From the NCBI RefSeq assembly GCF_900078305.2, contig NZ_LT546025.1, forward strand, positions 62,001 through 126,000: a stretch of DNA of 64,000 bases, in the 5' to 3' direction. The notes under the pieces are model-generated. The model searched no databases. It saw only the letters and a list, made by a program, of their open reading frames with translations, and was not told the origin of the DNA. The position numbers and the translations under genes are program-made. The DNA comes from Corynebacterium bouchesdurhonense (GTDB lineage: Bacteria; Actinomycetota; Actinomycetes; Mycobacteriales; Mycobacteriaceae). Shown piece after piece: positions 44,833 through 56,107 of the stretch; within the stretch, counting starts at the first letter, position 1; each line of letters starts with the position of its first letter.

Positions 44833-45972
44833 CTAGAGATGCGGCGACGCGGCGCGGTGGGCGTCCCGCACCTGCGCGTAGAGGTGGACATAATTGCGGG
44901 CGGTCTGCGTGAGGGAGTGGTGGTCCACCACCCATTGCCGCACAGCGGCCCGGTCGATGTGCCGCGCCGCCTTGATGGCCTCGGCGAGGGCCGCCGTGTC
45001 GTCCGGCGGCGCGAGGGCGGCCGGCGCACTGTGCAGCAGCTCGCCAAGCCCGCCGCGCTCAAACGCGGCCACCGGCGTGCCGCAGGCCATGGCTTCGAAG
45101 GCCACGAGGCCGAAGGGCTCCTCCCACCGCGGGCTAACCACGGCCACGGAGCAGTGCGCCACCAGCCGGCGCAGCTCGGCGTGGGACATCTCCCCTAGCC
45201 ACGTGGCCTGGCCCGCGGCCAGGCGCGGCTCAATCTCCTCGCGCACGTAGTGGTGGTCTCCGTTGCGCCCCGCCAGCACCAGTTCGATGCCCGCCTCGCG
45301 GGCGGCGTCCATGGCCATGTGCGCGCCCTTTTCGGGCACGAGGCGGCCGAACCACACCGCCTGCTCGCCGCCGGGGCCGGGGCGCCACTTGGACACGTTG
45401 ACGCCGTTGGGAATCACCGCGGTCCGGCCGGGCAGGCTCCAATCGCACGCGGTGGTGTGGCTGACCGCGGCGAAGCGGCCGGCGCGGGGGCCGGCGGCGG
45501 TGATGGCGGCCTGAATCTCCTCCACCTGCGGGGTGTGCAGGGTGGTCACCATCGGCAGCGGCTCCGGGCTGTGCGCGCCCGGGAAGATGTAGGGGTTGAG
45601 GCTGTTGTTGTGCACCACGTCGTAGCCCCGCTCCACCAGCAAGCGGCGAAGCCGGATAAAGGCGCGGTCCTCCCGCTCCTTCCCGCCCTCGGGGTAGGTG
45701 GTGTCGGTGGCGTCCTCGAGCGAGTCGCCCCAGTCCACGCCGGGCAGCTCGAAGCCCTTATCGTTGCCGTCGGAGCCCTGTGCCGCAAAGAAGTCCACCT
45801 CGTGGCCCTGGGCGCGAAGGGCGTGGACCATGGTGTGGCAGAAGGCCTCGAGCCCCCCGGCGTACGGCTCCCGCACCGGGTAGCGGGCCGGCCCGATGAA
45901 CGCGATGCGCAGCTTCTGCACCGGCGCGCGGCGGCCCGCCGCGGTGGTGCAGGGCGTGGAAGTGATCGTCAT
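44833..45972 (-). CDS. Glycosyltransferase family 4 enzyme
   Basis: A 379-residue GT-B enzyme starting MTITSTPCTTAAGRRAPV. The N-terminal motif IAFIGPARYPVREPYAGGLE matches GT4 acceptor domains, and the C-terminal donor region has AVIPNGVNVSKW, FGRLVPEKGAHMAMDAA and the E-x7-E motif EEPFGLVAFEAMACGTPV. The start overlaps the end of the upstream glycosyltransferase gene by four bases. It would transfer a nucleotide-activated sugar; donor and acceptor are unknown. Confidence 0.9.
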   Translation of the reverse strand: MTITSTPCTTAAGRRAPVQKLRIAFIGPARYPVREPYAGGLEAFCHTMVHALRAQGHEVDFFAAQGSDGNDKGFELPGVDWGDSLEDATDTTYPEGGKEREDRAFIRLRRLLVERGYDVVHNNSLNPYIFPGAHSPEPLPMVTTLHTPQVEEIQAAITAAGPRAGRFAAVSHTTACDWSLPGRTAVIPNGVNVSKWRPGPGGEQAVWFGRLVPEKGAHMAMDAAREAGIELVLAGRNGDHHYVREEIEPRLAAGQATWLGEMSHAELRRLVAHCSVAVVSPRWEEPFGLVAFEAMACGTPVAAFERGGLGELLHSAPAALAPPDDTAALAEAIKAARHIDRAAVRQWVVDHHSLTQTARNYVHLYAQVRDAHRAASPHL

Positions 45973-46961
45973 CGGCGTCCGCGTCCTCCTTCCAAAGCCA
46001 AGCCAGCATAGATTGCCCGGTGCACCTCGCACACCCGTTCGAGCTGTGCCGCGCGGTCCACCGCCAGGGGCACCTCGCCGCCGGCGAGCAGCGCAGCGGC
46101 CGCCTCGCCCGCGGATTCTCCGTTGCCAGCACGGTACTCCGCCACGGCGGCAGGCGTGTCCGCTTGACCCGCGTAGCACCCCACATCCGGGACGGCCACG
46201 CTGGTTGCCTGGTCGCGGCACATTTCCAGCCAGCCCGAGTGGGTACCCCGGGTGTAGGGGAGGATGCACACCCCGGCGCTCGCCACCGCCGCGTGCAGCT
46301 CGGGGTCGCCCATCGGTTCGTGCACGCGCAGGCGCAGGTCCGCGCCCTGCAAAGCCTCGCGCAGCGCGCGGGTCGCCTCCACGTCGTGCACGTAGACGTC
46401 CAGCGGCACGCCGGCCGCGGCATCCAGGTAGAACTGCGGGTCCGCGACAACGTTGCCGCGCAGGGATTTCAGAAAGACGGCGGCGCGGCCGCTCTTGGGT
46501 GCGTCGATAGGCAATGCGATGCGCGGGTGCGGGACCACAACCGGCTCGGCCACCCCGAAGCGGTGCCGCAAGACCTCGGCCGCGCACTCGGTGAGCGTGA
46601 GAACCGCGGCGGCCGCGTCAACGAGGATCTGCAGGCGCTCGTGGTGCTCGCGCTGGTCCGACAGGTGGGGATTGTCTATGTCGTGCACCGTCACTACCAG
46701 CGGCACCGGCAGCGCTTCCACCAGTTCCCGGATCTCGGCCGGGGAGAAGTGCTCGAAGCCGAAGTGCACGTGCATCGCATCGGGCCGGTCGGCGGGGTCG
46801 AGCTGCTCCCAGTACCGTGCGGTGAGCGCCGGGTGCGGCCACCAGTTGCCGTCGATGTCCGGGTCCGGCAGGTACTCCACACCGGCGGGCCGCACGGCCT
46901 GCGTGTACGGGTGTTCTGCCGGGATTGCCAGGATCTTCACGGCGCGCTGCTCGGACTGCAC
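45969..46961 (-). CDS. Glycosyltransferase, GT-B fold
   Basis: A GT-B-type protein with LVVTVHDIDNPHLSDQREHH, TLTECAAEVLRHRFG, a central AVFLKSLRGNVVADPQF, and GVCILPYTRGTHSGWLEMCRDQ, resembling GT4 enzymes. I use the GTG at 46961, which sits six bases after TATATT with no ribosome site, a leaderless arrangement; the GTG at 46940 (MKILAIPAEHPYTQAV) is the main alternative. It is the first gene of the leftward half of the glycan cluster. Confidence 0.8.
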   Translation of the reverse strand: MQSEQRAVKILAIPAEHPYTQAVRPAGVEYLPDPDIDGNWWPHPALTARYWEQLDPADRPDAMHVHFGFEHFSPAEIRELVEALPVPLVVTVHDIDNPHLSDQREHHERLQILVDAAAAVLTLTECAAEVLRHRFGVAEPVVVPHPRIALPIDAPKSGRAAVFLKSLRGNVVADPQFYLDAAAGVPLDVYVHDVEATRALREALQGADLRLRVHEPMGDPELHAAVASAGVCILPYTRGTHSGWLEMCRDQATSVAVPDVGCYAGQADTPAAVAEYRAGNGESAGEAAAALLAGGEVPLAVDRAAQLERVCEVHRAIYAGLALEGGRGRR

Positions 46962-46967
46962 CCCATT

Positions 46968-46975
46968 AATATAAT
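46968..46975. promoter_or_regulatory. Overlapping divergent -10 elements of the glycan cluster
   Basis: TATATT on the minus strand (46968-46973) and a perfect TATAAT on the plus strand (46970-46975) overlap in a short A+T-rich patch in the 49-base gap between divergent glycan genes. Polymerase could bind in only one direction at a time, so the two half-operons would compete. No strong -35 is seen on either side. Confidence 0.55.
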
Positions 46976-47010
46976 CTTTTTCGCATCGTTCGGTTTTCTC
47001 AGGAGTGCCT

Positions 47011-47859
47011 ATGCCCACGCTGACCGTTGTCGGCAACTGCCAGGCGGAATCGACGCGCCGCCTGCTCATGTCCACCGGCGCCTTCGAGTCGGAGCGCATC
47101 AAACCCGTGCACGAGATCGAGCCGGAGGACCTCGGCTGGTTCACGGACCTGCTCGCGCGCACGGACGTGCTGGTCACGCAGCCGATCCGCAATGACTACC
47201 GCGGCGTGCCCGTCGGCACCGCCCAAATGCTGCCGCACCTCCCCCGCGGCGCGAAGCACGTGGTGGTGCCGGTGCTGCGCTTCGACGGCCTGATGCCGTA
47301 CCAGGCCATCATCCGCAACCCGGCGGACACCTCGGAGAACCCGCCGGTGGTGCCGTACCATGACCTGCGCATTCTCGCGGCCGCCGCACGCGGGCTTGAC
47401 GCCCCGGTTGAAGCCCACCCGGAAGCGGAGGCGCTGGCGCGCGCGGCGGCGATGTCGGTGGCGCAGATCCGCACCCGCGAGCGGGCTCACGGCGCGGTGG
47501 CCATCTCCGACTTCCTCGAAACCACCCCCGTATGGCACACCGTGAACCACCCGGACAACGCCACCCTCGGCGTGCTGGCACAGCGGATCTTGGACGCCCT
47601 GGGCATCGATGCGCACCCGCAGCTGCCGGATTACGAGATGCTGGGCCAGCTCGATGCCCCGGTGGACCCGGAGGCGGCCGCCGCCCTCGGCGTCGAGGTG
47701 CCGGGCCGCGGGCAGTGGCGCGACCGCACCACCGGCCCCATCGACGAGGCGGACATCGCGAGCGCCCAGTTGGAGCACTACCGCGCCCGCCCGGGGCTGG
47801 TCGAGCACGGGCTGACCCGCCACGCCGAGCGCCTGGCCAACCTAGGGTTGATGCCGTGA
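47011..47859 (+). CDS. WcbI-like polysaccharide biosynthesis protein
   Basis: A 282-residue protein starting MPTLTVVGNCQAESTRRLL; the GNCQ motif right at the N-terminus and DVLVTQPIRNDYRGVPVGT are typical of the WcbI family, putative acetyltransferases of capsule synthesis. AGGAG lies five bases before the ATG. A later segment PVWHTVNHPDNATLGVLAQ carries a conserved histidine. The stop overlaps the next start in a GTGA arrangement. Confidence 0.85.
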   Translation: MPTLTVVGNCQAESTRRLLMSTGAFESERIKPVHEIEPEDLGWFTDLLARTDVLVTQPIRNDYRGVPVGTAQMLPHLPRGAKHVVVPVLRFDGLMPYQAIIRNPADTSENPPVVPYHDLRILAAAARGLDAPVEAHPEAEALARAAAMSVAQIRTRERAHGAVAISDFLETTPVWHTVNHPDNATLGVLAQRILDALGIDAHPQLPDYEMLGQLDAPVDPEAAAALGVEVPGRGQWRDRTTGPIDEADIASAQLEHYRARPGLVEHGLTRHAERLANLGLMP

Positions 47860-48746
47860 AGCACCTGATTGTCGGCCCCGACGGCCACGGCGTGACCGAG
47901 TACGCCCTGCAGCTCGCGCGCGCGACCGGCGCCGACGTCATCCGCGAGGAGGCGTTCACGGACCGCGAGCTGCCGGACGAGGCGGTCCACGTTGCGTTCA
48001 CCGACCACCTATTTGGTGCGGGCCCCGCGGAGGCCGCGGACTTGCTGCTCTCGCGCGTGGGTCGGCGCCCGCTCTCGGTGAGTTTCCACGACGTTCCCCA
48101 GCCCGAGGAGGGGCACGATCGCTACGAGAGGCGGGCTGTTGCTTATCGACGCCTCCATGAGCACGCCGCAATCTCCGCCACCAACTCCGACCACGAGGCG
48201 CGGTTCTTCGGCGCTACGCGCGTGATCCGGCTGCCGGTGCCCGCGATCGACGCCCCCTTCGCCCCCGAGCCGGGCACCGTTGGGGTGCTGGGCTTCATCT
48301 ACCCCGGCAAGGGCCACGAGGAGCTGATCCGTGCGCTCCAGGGCTCGGGGCGGCGGCTGCGCTTCCTCGGCTCCGTCTCCCCCGGCCACGAGGCGTGGGC
48401 CCGCGAGCTGGCCGCGCACGCGGAGATCACCGGCTGGCTCACCGACGACGAGCTGGCCCAGGAGATGGGGCGCATCGAGGTGCCCGTGTGCGCCCACCGG
48501 CACTTCTCCGCCTCCGGGTCGCTGATGACGTGGCTGGGCGCTGGCCGGAACGTCTTGGCCACGGATTCGGACTACACCCGCGAGATCGACGCGTGGTTGC
48601 CCGGGCGCATCACCCGTGTGGCGGGCGGCGCGTGGCGCGGCGCGGTGGAGGCCTTCGAGCCGCAGGGTACGGCACCGCCCGCGGACGGGGGGGCCGAGGG
48701 GGCGCAGGAATGGGAGGACGCATGGCGTTCAGCTGGCCTTCTGTGA
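47856..48746 (+). CDS. Glycosyltransferase-like protein
   Basis: A 296-residue protein with a GTG start coupled to the WcbI-like gene. The N-terminus MKHLIVGPDGHGVTEYAL and the central VGVLGFIYPGKGHEELIRAL, LRFLGSVSPGH and SASGSLMTWLGAGRNVLATDS match the GT-B pattern of GT4 enzymes, but the usual E-x7-E motif is not clear. It ends 25 bases inside the next gene. A hairpin of the dispersed family lies in the region encoding AVAYRRLHEH. Confidence 0.75.
   Translation: MKHLIVGPDGHGVTEYALQLARATGADVIREEAFTDRELPDEAVHVAFTDHLFGAGPAEAADLLLSRVGRRPLSVSFHDVPQPEEGHDRYERRAVAYRRLHEHAAISATNSDHEARFFGATRVIRLPVPAIDAPFAPEPGTVGVLGFIYPGKGHEELIRALQGSGRRLRFLGSVSPGHEAWARELAAHAEITGWLTDDELAQEMGRIEVPVCAHRHFSASGSLMTWLGAGRNVLATDSDYTREIDAWLPGRITRVAGGAWRGAVEAFEPQGTAPPADGGAEGAQEWEDAWRSAGLL
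48128..48155 (-). repeat. Motif hairpin in the glycosyltransferase-like gene
   Basis: GAGGCG and CGCCTC form a perfect six-base stem with a 16-base loop containing GCTTATCGAC, the GTCGATAAGC variant. The arm sequence differs from the GGGAGCG class but remains fully paired. Confidence 0.6.
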
Positions 48747-49828
48747 GCGTGGTGATCCCGCACTACAACTCGCACGAGTCGCTCGAGCGCGTGGTGCGGG
48801 CCGTGCGCGCCCAGGATTATGCGGGCGACGTTGAGATCGTGGTCGCCGACGACGGCTCAGAGCACCTGCCCCAGATCGCCGGCGTGCGGCTGGTGCGGCA
48901 GGAGGACGTGGGGTTCCGAGCGGCCGCGGCCCGCAACCTCGGCGCCGGCGCGGCGGGCGGCGAAGTGCTCGCCTTCCTGGACGCGGACACGGTGCCGGAG
49001 CCGGGGTACCTCTCGGCGGTGGTGCCGCACATCATGGGCGACGAGCGCGCCGTGGTGGTGGGCACGCGCCTCACCGGAGCGGCGCGCGAAGAGCCGCAGT
49101 GGCTGCAAGACGCGTGGGAACGCACCGACCACCTGCGCGCGGCGGACCACACGTCGTGGCGCTACATCATCTCCGCGGTTGTAAGCTGCTCCGCGGCGTT
49201 TTTCAAACGCGCAGGCGGCTTCGACGGCTCCTTCGTCGGCTACGGCGGCGAGGACTGGGAGTTCGGGTGGCGCGCATGGAACGCCGGCGCGACGTTCGTG
49301 CACGAGCCGGGCGCAGTGGCGGTGCACCCCGAGGAGGACTTCGGCGGGCGCTTCGCTGATCCCGCCGAGGCCGTGCGGGGGAAGAACGCCGAGACGCCCG
49401 CGCTGGCGCAGCGCATCAGCCACCCGCTGGCGCGCCCGGAGCACGTGCTGTTCCCCGACTTCGACATCGCCGTGACCGTCCCGCCGCTCGACGGCGAGGG
49501 CGTGATGGAGTTCGTCATCTCCGAGTGGGTGAAAGTCGGCGCGTACGTCCAGGTTGCGCAGGTGCCGAACCTGTTCGCCGCCGACCCGCGGGTGGGCAGC
49601 GGCGAGGTGCGCGCCCGCGTGTCCGTCGCCGTCGGCGCCGGCTGGGCGCCGCAGGACTTGGACGCGCTGTTGGCGTGCGAGTACGTCCTGTGCCCCGACG
49701 GGACGATGGTCCGCACGGCGCGGGCCGCAGCGCTCGGGCTCGAGCCGGTGACCGCCTCCCCCGAATCGGTGGGCCTGACCCCGGTCAGCGGCCCGCTCCA
49801 GCTCGAGCGGTACTTCGCGGGCTGGTAG
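48722..49828 (+). CDS. GT2-family glycosyltransferase
   Basis: A 368-residue protein starting MAFSWPSVSVVIPHYN, a GT2 opening. VLAFLDADTVPEPGYL holds the metal-binding DXD and GYGGEDWEFGWRAWNAG is the C-terminal motif of the galactosaminyltransferase-like class, also present in the fusion protein of this cluster. The C-terminal 120 residues form an extra domain. The start overlaps the preceding gene by 25 bases. It ends the rightward half of the cluster, convergent with rpiB. Confidence 0.9.
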   Translation: MAFSWPSVSVVIPHYNSHESLERVVRAVRAQDYAGDVEIVVADDGSEHLPQIAGVRLVRQEDVGFRAAAARNLGAGAAGGEVLAFLDADTVPEPGYLSAVVPHIMGDERAVVVGTRLTGAAREEPQWLQDAWERTDHLRAADHTSWRYIISAVVSCSAAFFKRAGGFDGSFVGYGGEDWEFGWRAWNAGATFVHEPGAVAVHPEEDFGGRFADPAEAVRGKNAETPALAQRISHPLARPEHVLFPDFDIAVTVPPLDGEGVMEFVISEWVKVGAYVQVAQVPNLFAADPRVGSGEVRARVSVAVGAGWAPQDLDALLACEYVLCPDGTMVRTARAAALGLEPVTASPESVGLTPVSGPLQLERYFAGW

Positions 49829-49845
49829 CTGCCCGCGCCCGCCGG

Positions 49846-50319
49846 CTACTGCTGCGGCAGCTCCGGTGCCTGCCCGGTCGCCTCGTACTCGGCCAGGATG
49901 TCAATGCGGCGCTGGTGGCGCTCCTCGCCGCTCCAAGGCTGGGACACGAACGCGTCCACGATCGCCAGCGCCTCCTCCTCGGTGTGCATGCGGCCGCCGA
50001 TGCCGATGAGCTGGGCGTTGTTGTGCTCGCGCGCCAGCTTCGCCGTCTCCACCGACCACGCGAGGGCGCAGCGGGCGCCCTTCACCTTGTTCGCGGCAAT
50101 CTGCTCGCCGTTGCCCGAGCCGCCGAGCACGATGCCCAAAGAGCCCGGGTCGTCCACGGTGGCCTGCGCGGCGGCGATGCAGTACGCCGGGTAGTCATCC
50201 GCCGCGTCGTACTCGTGGGCACCGCAGTCGGTCACCTCGAAGCCGCGTGCCTCGAGGTGCGCCTTGATCTGGTTCTTCCGCTCGAATCCGGCGTGGTCTG
50301 CTCCAAGGTAAATACGCAT
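49846..50319 (-). CDS. rpiB: Ribose-5-phosphate isomerase B
   Basis: A 157-residue RpiB starting MRIYLGADHAGFERKNQIK. GIVLGGSGNGEQIAANKVKG is the phosphate and catalytic loop; the Glu in GSGNGEQ is the catalytic-base type known from mycobacteria. It interconverts ribose 5-phosphate and ribulose 5-phosphate. It lies just downstream of the thioredoxin-fold gene on the same strand (four bases), as often in corynebacteria. Confidence 0.96.
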   Translation of the reverse strand: MRIYLGADHAGFERKNQIKAHLEARGFEVTDCGAHEYDAADDYPAYCIAAAQATVDDPGSLGIVLGGSGNGEQIAANKVKGARCALAWSVETAKLAREHNNAQLIGIGGRMHTEEEALAIVDAFVSQPWSGEERHQRRIDILAEYEATGQAPELPQQ

Positions 50320-50323
50320 GCGG

Positions 50324-50941
50324 CTAGCGTACCTGCGGGTCCTCGGTGCGCGTGCGCTTGAGTTCAAAGAAGTAGTCGTAGGAGGCGAGCTCCACGGCTG
50401 CGTCGAAAAGCTTGCCCGCTTCCTCCCCCTCCGGCACGCGCGTGATCACCGGCCCGAAGAAGGCGTGGCCCTCGAGCTTGAGCACCGGGGTGCCAACTTC
50501 GTCGCCCACCGCGTCGATGGCCTGCTGGTGGTAGCCGCGCAGCAAATCGTCATCGTCCGAGGTGTTGGCCACCTCGGCGAAGGAGGCAGGCAGGCCAACC
50601 TCGGCGAGCGCCTCGGCGATGATGGCGTCGTACGCGCCGTAGCCCTTCTTGCCGCCCTGGCCCTCCGCGTGGACCTTGGTGCCCATCACGGTGTAAAGCT
50701 CGTCGATCTTCTCCGGGGCCTCCTGCTTCACCTTGGCAAACACTCGTGCCGGGCCCCAGTTGGCCTCCATCATCTGCGCGTAATCGGCGGGCAGGTCGCG
50801 GCCGTCGTTCAAGACCGCGAGGGACATCGGGGTCCATTCGATGTCCACGTCGCGGACCTTCTCCACCTCCTTCATCCAGCGGGAGGTCTGCCACGCAAAC
50901 GGGCAGGAAACGTCGAAGTAAAAGGTTACTTTTTCAGCCAT
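50324..50941 (-). CDS. DsbA-like thioredoxin-fold protein (Rv2466c family)
   Basis: A 205-residue protein starting MAEKVTFYFDVSCPFAWQTSRWMKEV. The opening and later GTPVLKLEGHAFFGPVITRVP match the mycothiol-dependent nitroreductase family typified by M. tuberculosis Rv2466c. Where that enzyme has CPWC, this one has CPFA, so only the first cysteine (residue 13) remains; a mycothiol-dependent single-cysteine mechanism is possible. It is divergent from pepN. Confidence 0.85.
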   Translation of the reverse strand: MAEKVTFYFDVSCPFAWQTSRWMKEVEKVRDVDIEWTPMSLAVLNDGRDLPADYAQMMEANWGPARVFAKVKQEAPEKIDELYTVMGTKVHAEGQGGKKGYGAYDAIIAEALAEVGLPASFAEVANTSDDDDLLRGYHQQAIDAVGDEVGTPVLKLEGHAFFGPVITRVPEGEEAGKLFDAAVELASYDYFFELKRTRTEDPQVR

Positions 50942-50984
50942 GGTGCCCACGATAGAGGAATTGCCCGCATGTAAGTTGGGGCCC

Positions 50985-53381
<2,397 letters not shown>

Positions 53382-53405
53382 CGGCCTTGAGCCGCGGGGC
53401 CTCTG

Positions 53406-54554
53406 CTACAGGCGGGAAAGTGCCTGGCGCAGGTCAGCGATCAGGTCCTCCTCGTCCTCGATGCCGACGGAAATGCGCACCAGCTCCGCGGGCACCTCCA
53501 GCGCCGAGCCCGCCACGCTCACGTGCGTCATGGACGCCGGGTGCTCAACCAGGCTCTCCACCCCTCCGAGGGACTCGGCGAGGCAGAAGAGGTTGGTGGA
53601 GAGGCAGAACTTCTTCGCCTGCGCCTCCGTCTCGAACAGCACGGACACCATGCCGCCGAAGCGCCGCATCTGGCGCTTGGCCACCTCGTGGCCCGGGTGA
53701 TCGGGCAGCCCGGGGTAGCACACCTTGACCACCACGTCCTGCTCCTGCAAGAACGCGGCCACGGCCTCGGCGTTGTCGCAGTGGCGCTCCATGCGCACCG
53801 GCAGCGTCTTCAAGCCGCGCGCGGTGAGGTAGGTGTCGAACGGGGACGGGATCGCGCCCACCCAGCCGAAGAAGAAGCGCAGCTGCTCATGCAGCTCCGG
53901 GTCGTTACCGCACACCACGCCGCCGACCACGTCGGAGTGGCCGCCGATGTACTTGGTGGTGGAGTGCACCACAATGTCGGCGCCGAGCGTGAACGGCTGC
54001 TGCAGGTACGGCGAGGCGAAGGTGTTGTCCACCACCAGCTTCGCGCCGCCCTTGACCTTGGACAGCGCCTCGATGTCCGCGATGTCCAGCAGCGGGTTGG
54101 TCGGGCTTTCCACCCACACCACCTTGGTGTTGTCTTGAATTGCCGCGGCCACGGCGTCCACGTCCGTCATGTCCACCACGGTGTTCTCAATGCCCCATTG
54201 GGTGAACACCTGCTGGATCAGGCGGTAGGTGCCGCCGTAGGCGTCGTTGCTCACCACCACGTGGTCGCCCGGGCGCAGAAGGGCGCGCAGCACGGTGTCC
54301 ACCGCGGCCATGCCCGAGGCGAAGGCCACCGCGTAGTCCGAGCCCTCGAGCGCGGCAACGGTCTTCTCCAGCGCGGTGACCGTCGGGTTGCCAACGCGGG
54401 TGTACTCGTAGCCGCCGCGCAGCTTGGCCAGGCCGTCCTGCGCGAAGGTGGTGGAGGCGTAGATCGGGGTGTTGATCGGCCCGTACAGGTTGTCCGGCTC
54501 GTAGCCGGCGTGGATCGCGGCGGTGGAGGTTGCTCGGTTCGGGCCGATAGTCAC
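53406..54554 (-). CDS. metB: Cystathionine gamma-synthase
   Basis: A 382-residue PLP enzyme of methionine synthesis. YTRVGNPTVTALEKTVAALEG, the pyridoxal-binding lysine in VHSTTKYIGGHSDVVGG and PSPFDTYLTARGLKTL are typical. The GTG at 54554 with AAAGGTG upstream is chosen. MetB and related lyases are hard to tell apart by motif alone, but length and close similarity to corynebacterial MetB favour this name. It converges with pepN across 24 bases. Confidence 0.92.
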   Translation of the reverse strand: MTIGPNRATSTAAIHAGYEPDNLYGPINTPIYASTTFAQDGLAKLRGGYEYTRVGNPTVTALEKTVAALEGSDYAVAFASGMAAVDTVLRALLRPGDHVVVSNDAYGGTYRLIQQVFTQWGIENTVVDMTDVDAVAAAIQDNTKVVWVESPTNPLLDIADIEALSKVKGGAKLVVDNTFASPYLQQPFTLGADIVVHSTTKYIGGHSDVVGGVVCGNDPELHEQLRFFFGWVGAIPSPFDTYLTARGLKTLPVRMERHCDNAEAVAAFLQEQDVVVKVCYPGLPDHPGHEVAKRQMRRFGGMVSVLFETEAQAKKFCLSTNLFCLAESLGGVESLVEHPASMTHVSVAGSALEVPAELVRISVGIEDEEDLIADLRQALSRL

Positions 54555-54683
54555 GGTTACACCTTTCGTCGAAAAAGCGGGCGCGCGGGCGCGCACGGTC
54601 GGTTGGGTCGAATCCTAAACCACAAACTAGACCAAGCTGTCCGTTCTGTCCGACTTTTATGCACCGCGTAAACTATTGGCCCG

Positions 54684-55706
54684 ATGAGCACTATGTACAG
54701 AATCCTCGCGCAGGGCGCCGTGGGCGATGCCGCCGCCGACGCAACCCAAAAGGTCGACACCGCGGTGAGCGACGTCACCAGCTGGTGGAACGACCCCTCC
54801 ACCCGAGACGCGTTTGTCGAGCGGCCCCTGAAGATCCTCCTGATCCTCATCGTGGCGCTGGTGCTGGACCGGCTCGCCGCCCACCTGATCCGCCGCGCGG
54901 CCCAGCGCGGCATCGACAACCCACCCGGCCTGCTTGGACGCGAGGTGGACAACACTCCGCAGTCCCGCGCCCAGGAGAATCGCCGCCAGCAGCGGATGCG
55001 CACGCTGGCGAACGTGGGGCGCTCCGTAGCCGCCATCATCATCTGGACATGGGCGGTGTTGGCCGTCCTGGACCAATTGGACGTGAACGTCGCGCCGCTG
55101 ATCGCCTCCGCCGGTGTGGTGGGCGTGGCCATCGGTTTCGGCGCCCAGTCCCTCGTCAAAGACTTCTTCAGTGGCGTCTTCATCCTGCTGGAGAACCAGT
55201 ACGGCGTGGGCGACACCATCGAGGTCAACGACGTGGTGGGCACCGTCGAGGAGATGACCCTGCGCATGACCACGCTGCGCGACATGGACGGCGCGCTGTG
55301 GTACATCCGCAACGGCGACATTGACAAGGTGGGCAACCACTCCATCCAATACTCCGTGGCCCGCCTGCAGATCCCGGTTTCCGTGATGGCGAATCCGGAC
55401 AAGGTCAACGCGGTGATCGAGAAAGCCGCCCTAGCCGCCGCGAAGGACCCGGAGATCCGCGGCATGATCATGGAGGCCCCGCAGATGCTCGGCCCCTCCG
55501 ACTTCAACCCCAACTACGTCTCCTTCCGCCTCACGGTGAAGACGATGCCGGGCGAGCAGTGGGCCGTGGCCCGCCACATGCACCACCGCATCCTGGCGGA
55601 GCTGCACCGCGGCAACGTGGTGCTCGCCCCCATGGATTCGGTACTGGTTGAGTTCGCCAACAAGAAAGGATCCCAAGATGGACATCACGCCGATTCCGCG
55701 CAGTAG
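54684..55706 (+). CDS. MscS-family mechanosensitive channel
   Basis: A 340-residue protein with three or more helices: LKILLILIVALVLDRLAAHLI, SVAAIIIWTWAVLAVLDQL and the pore-lining Gly/Ala-rich APLIASAGVVGVAIGFGAQSLVKDFFSG, followed by the beta domain GVGDTIEVNDVVGTVEEMTLR. MscS channels open under membrane tension in hypo-osmotic shock. The final 29 bases overlap the glbO gene, implying coupled expression of channel and globin. Confidence 0.93.
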   Translation: MSTMYRILAQGAVGDAAADATQKVDTAVSDVTSWWNDPSTRDAFVERPLKILLILIVALVLDRLAAHLIRRAAQRGIDNPPGLLGREVDNTPQSRAQENRRQQRMRTLANVGRSVAAIIIWTWAVLAVLDQLDVNVAPLIASAGVVGVAIGFGAQSLVKDFFSGVFILLENQYGVGDTIEVNDVVGTVEEMTLRMTTLRDMDGALWYIRNGDIDKVGNHSIQYSVARLQIPVSVMANPDKVNAVIEKAALAAAKDPEIRGMIMEAPQMLGPSDFNPNYVSFRLTVKTMPGEQWAVARHMHHRILAELHRGNVVLAPMDSVLVEFANKKGSQDGHHADSAQ

Positions 55707-56106
55707 CGAGCCGGAGCATTCGCTTTTCGACGCACTCGGGGGAGACACCTTCTTCCGCCCCCTGGTCGCCCGCTTCTACGCCCAGGTCAAGGAGGACGAC
55801 CTCATCGGCCCCATGTACCCGGACCAAGACTGGGAGGGCGCCGAGAACCGGCTGCGCTGGTTCTTGGAGCAGTACTGGGGCGGGCCGCGCACCTACCAGG
55901 AGCAGCGCGGCAACCCGATGCTGCGCCGCCGCCACCTCCCCTTCCCCATCGGCGAGGCGGAGGCGGACCGCTGGCTCGAGCTGATGGGCCGCTCCCTCGA
56001 TCAGTTCAGCGAGGAGCAGCTGCCGCCCGCCTACCGCGCCCAGCTGTGGAACCACATGCAGCGCGTGGCCTACATGATGATCAACCAGGGCCCCCGCGCC
56101 CTCTAA
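55678..56106 (+). CDS. glbO: Group II truncated haemoglobin
   Basis: A 142-residue globin of the GlbO type. FYAQVKEDDLIGPMYPDQDW, FLEQYWGGPRTYQEQRG and the proximal histidine in RRRHLPFPIG match M. tuberculosis GlbO closely. Known members bind oxygen tightly and interact with membranes. The ATG lies inside the end of the mechanosensitive channel gene. The 3' end meets a 9-base tandem repeat. Confidence 0.95.
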   Translation: MDITPIPRSSEPEHSLFDALGGDTFFRPLVARFYAQVKEDDLIGPMYPDQDWEGAENRLRWFLEQYWGGPRTYQEQRGNPMLRRRHLPFPIGEAEADRWLELMGRSLDQFSEEQLPPAYRAQLWNHMQRVAYMMINQGPRAL

Positions 56107-56107
56107 C

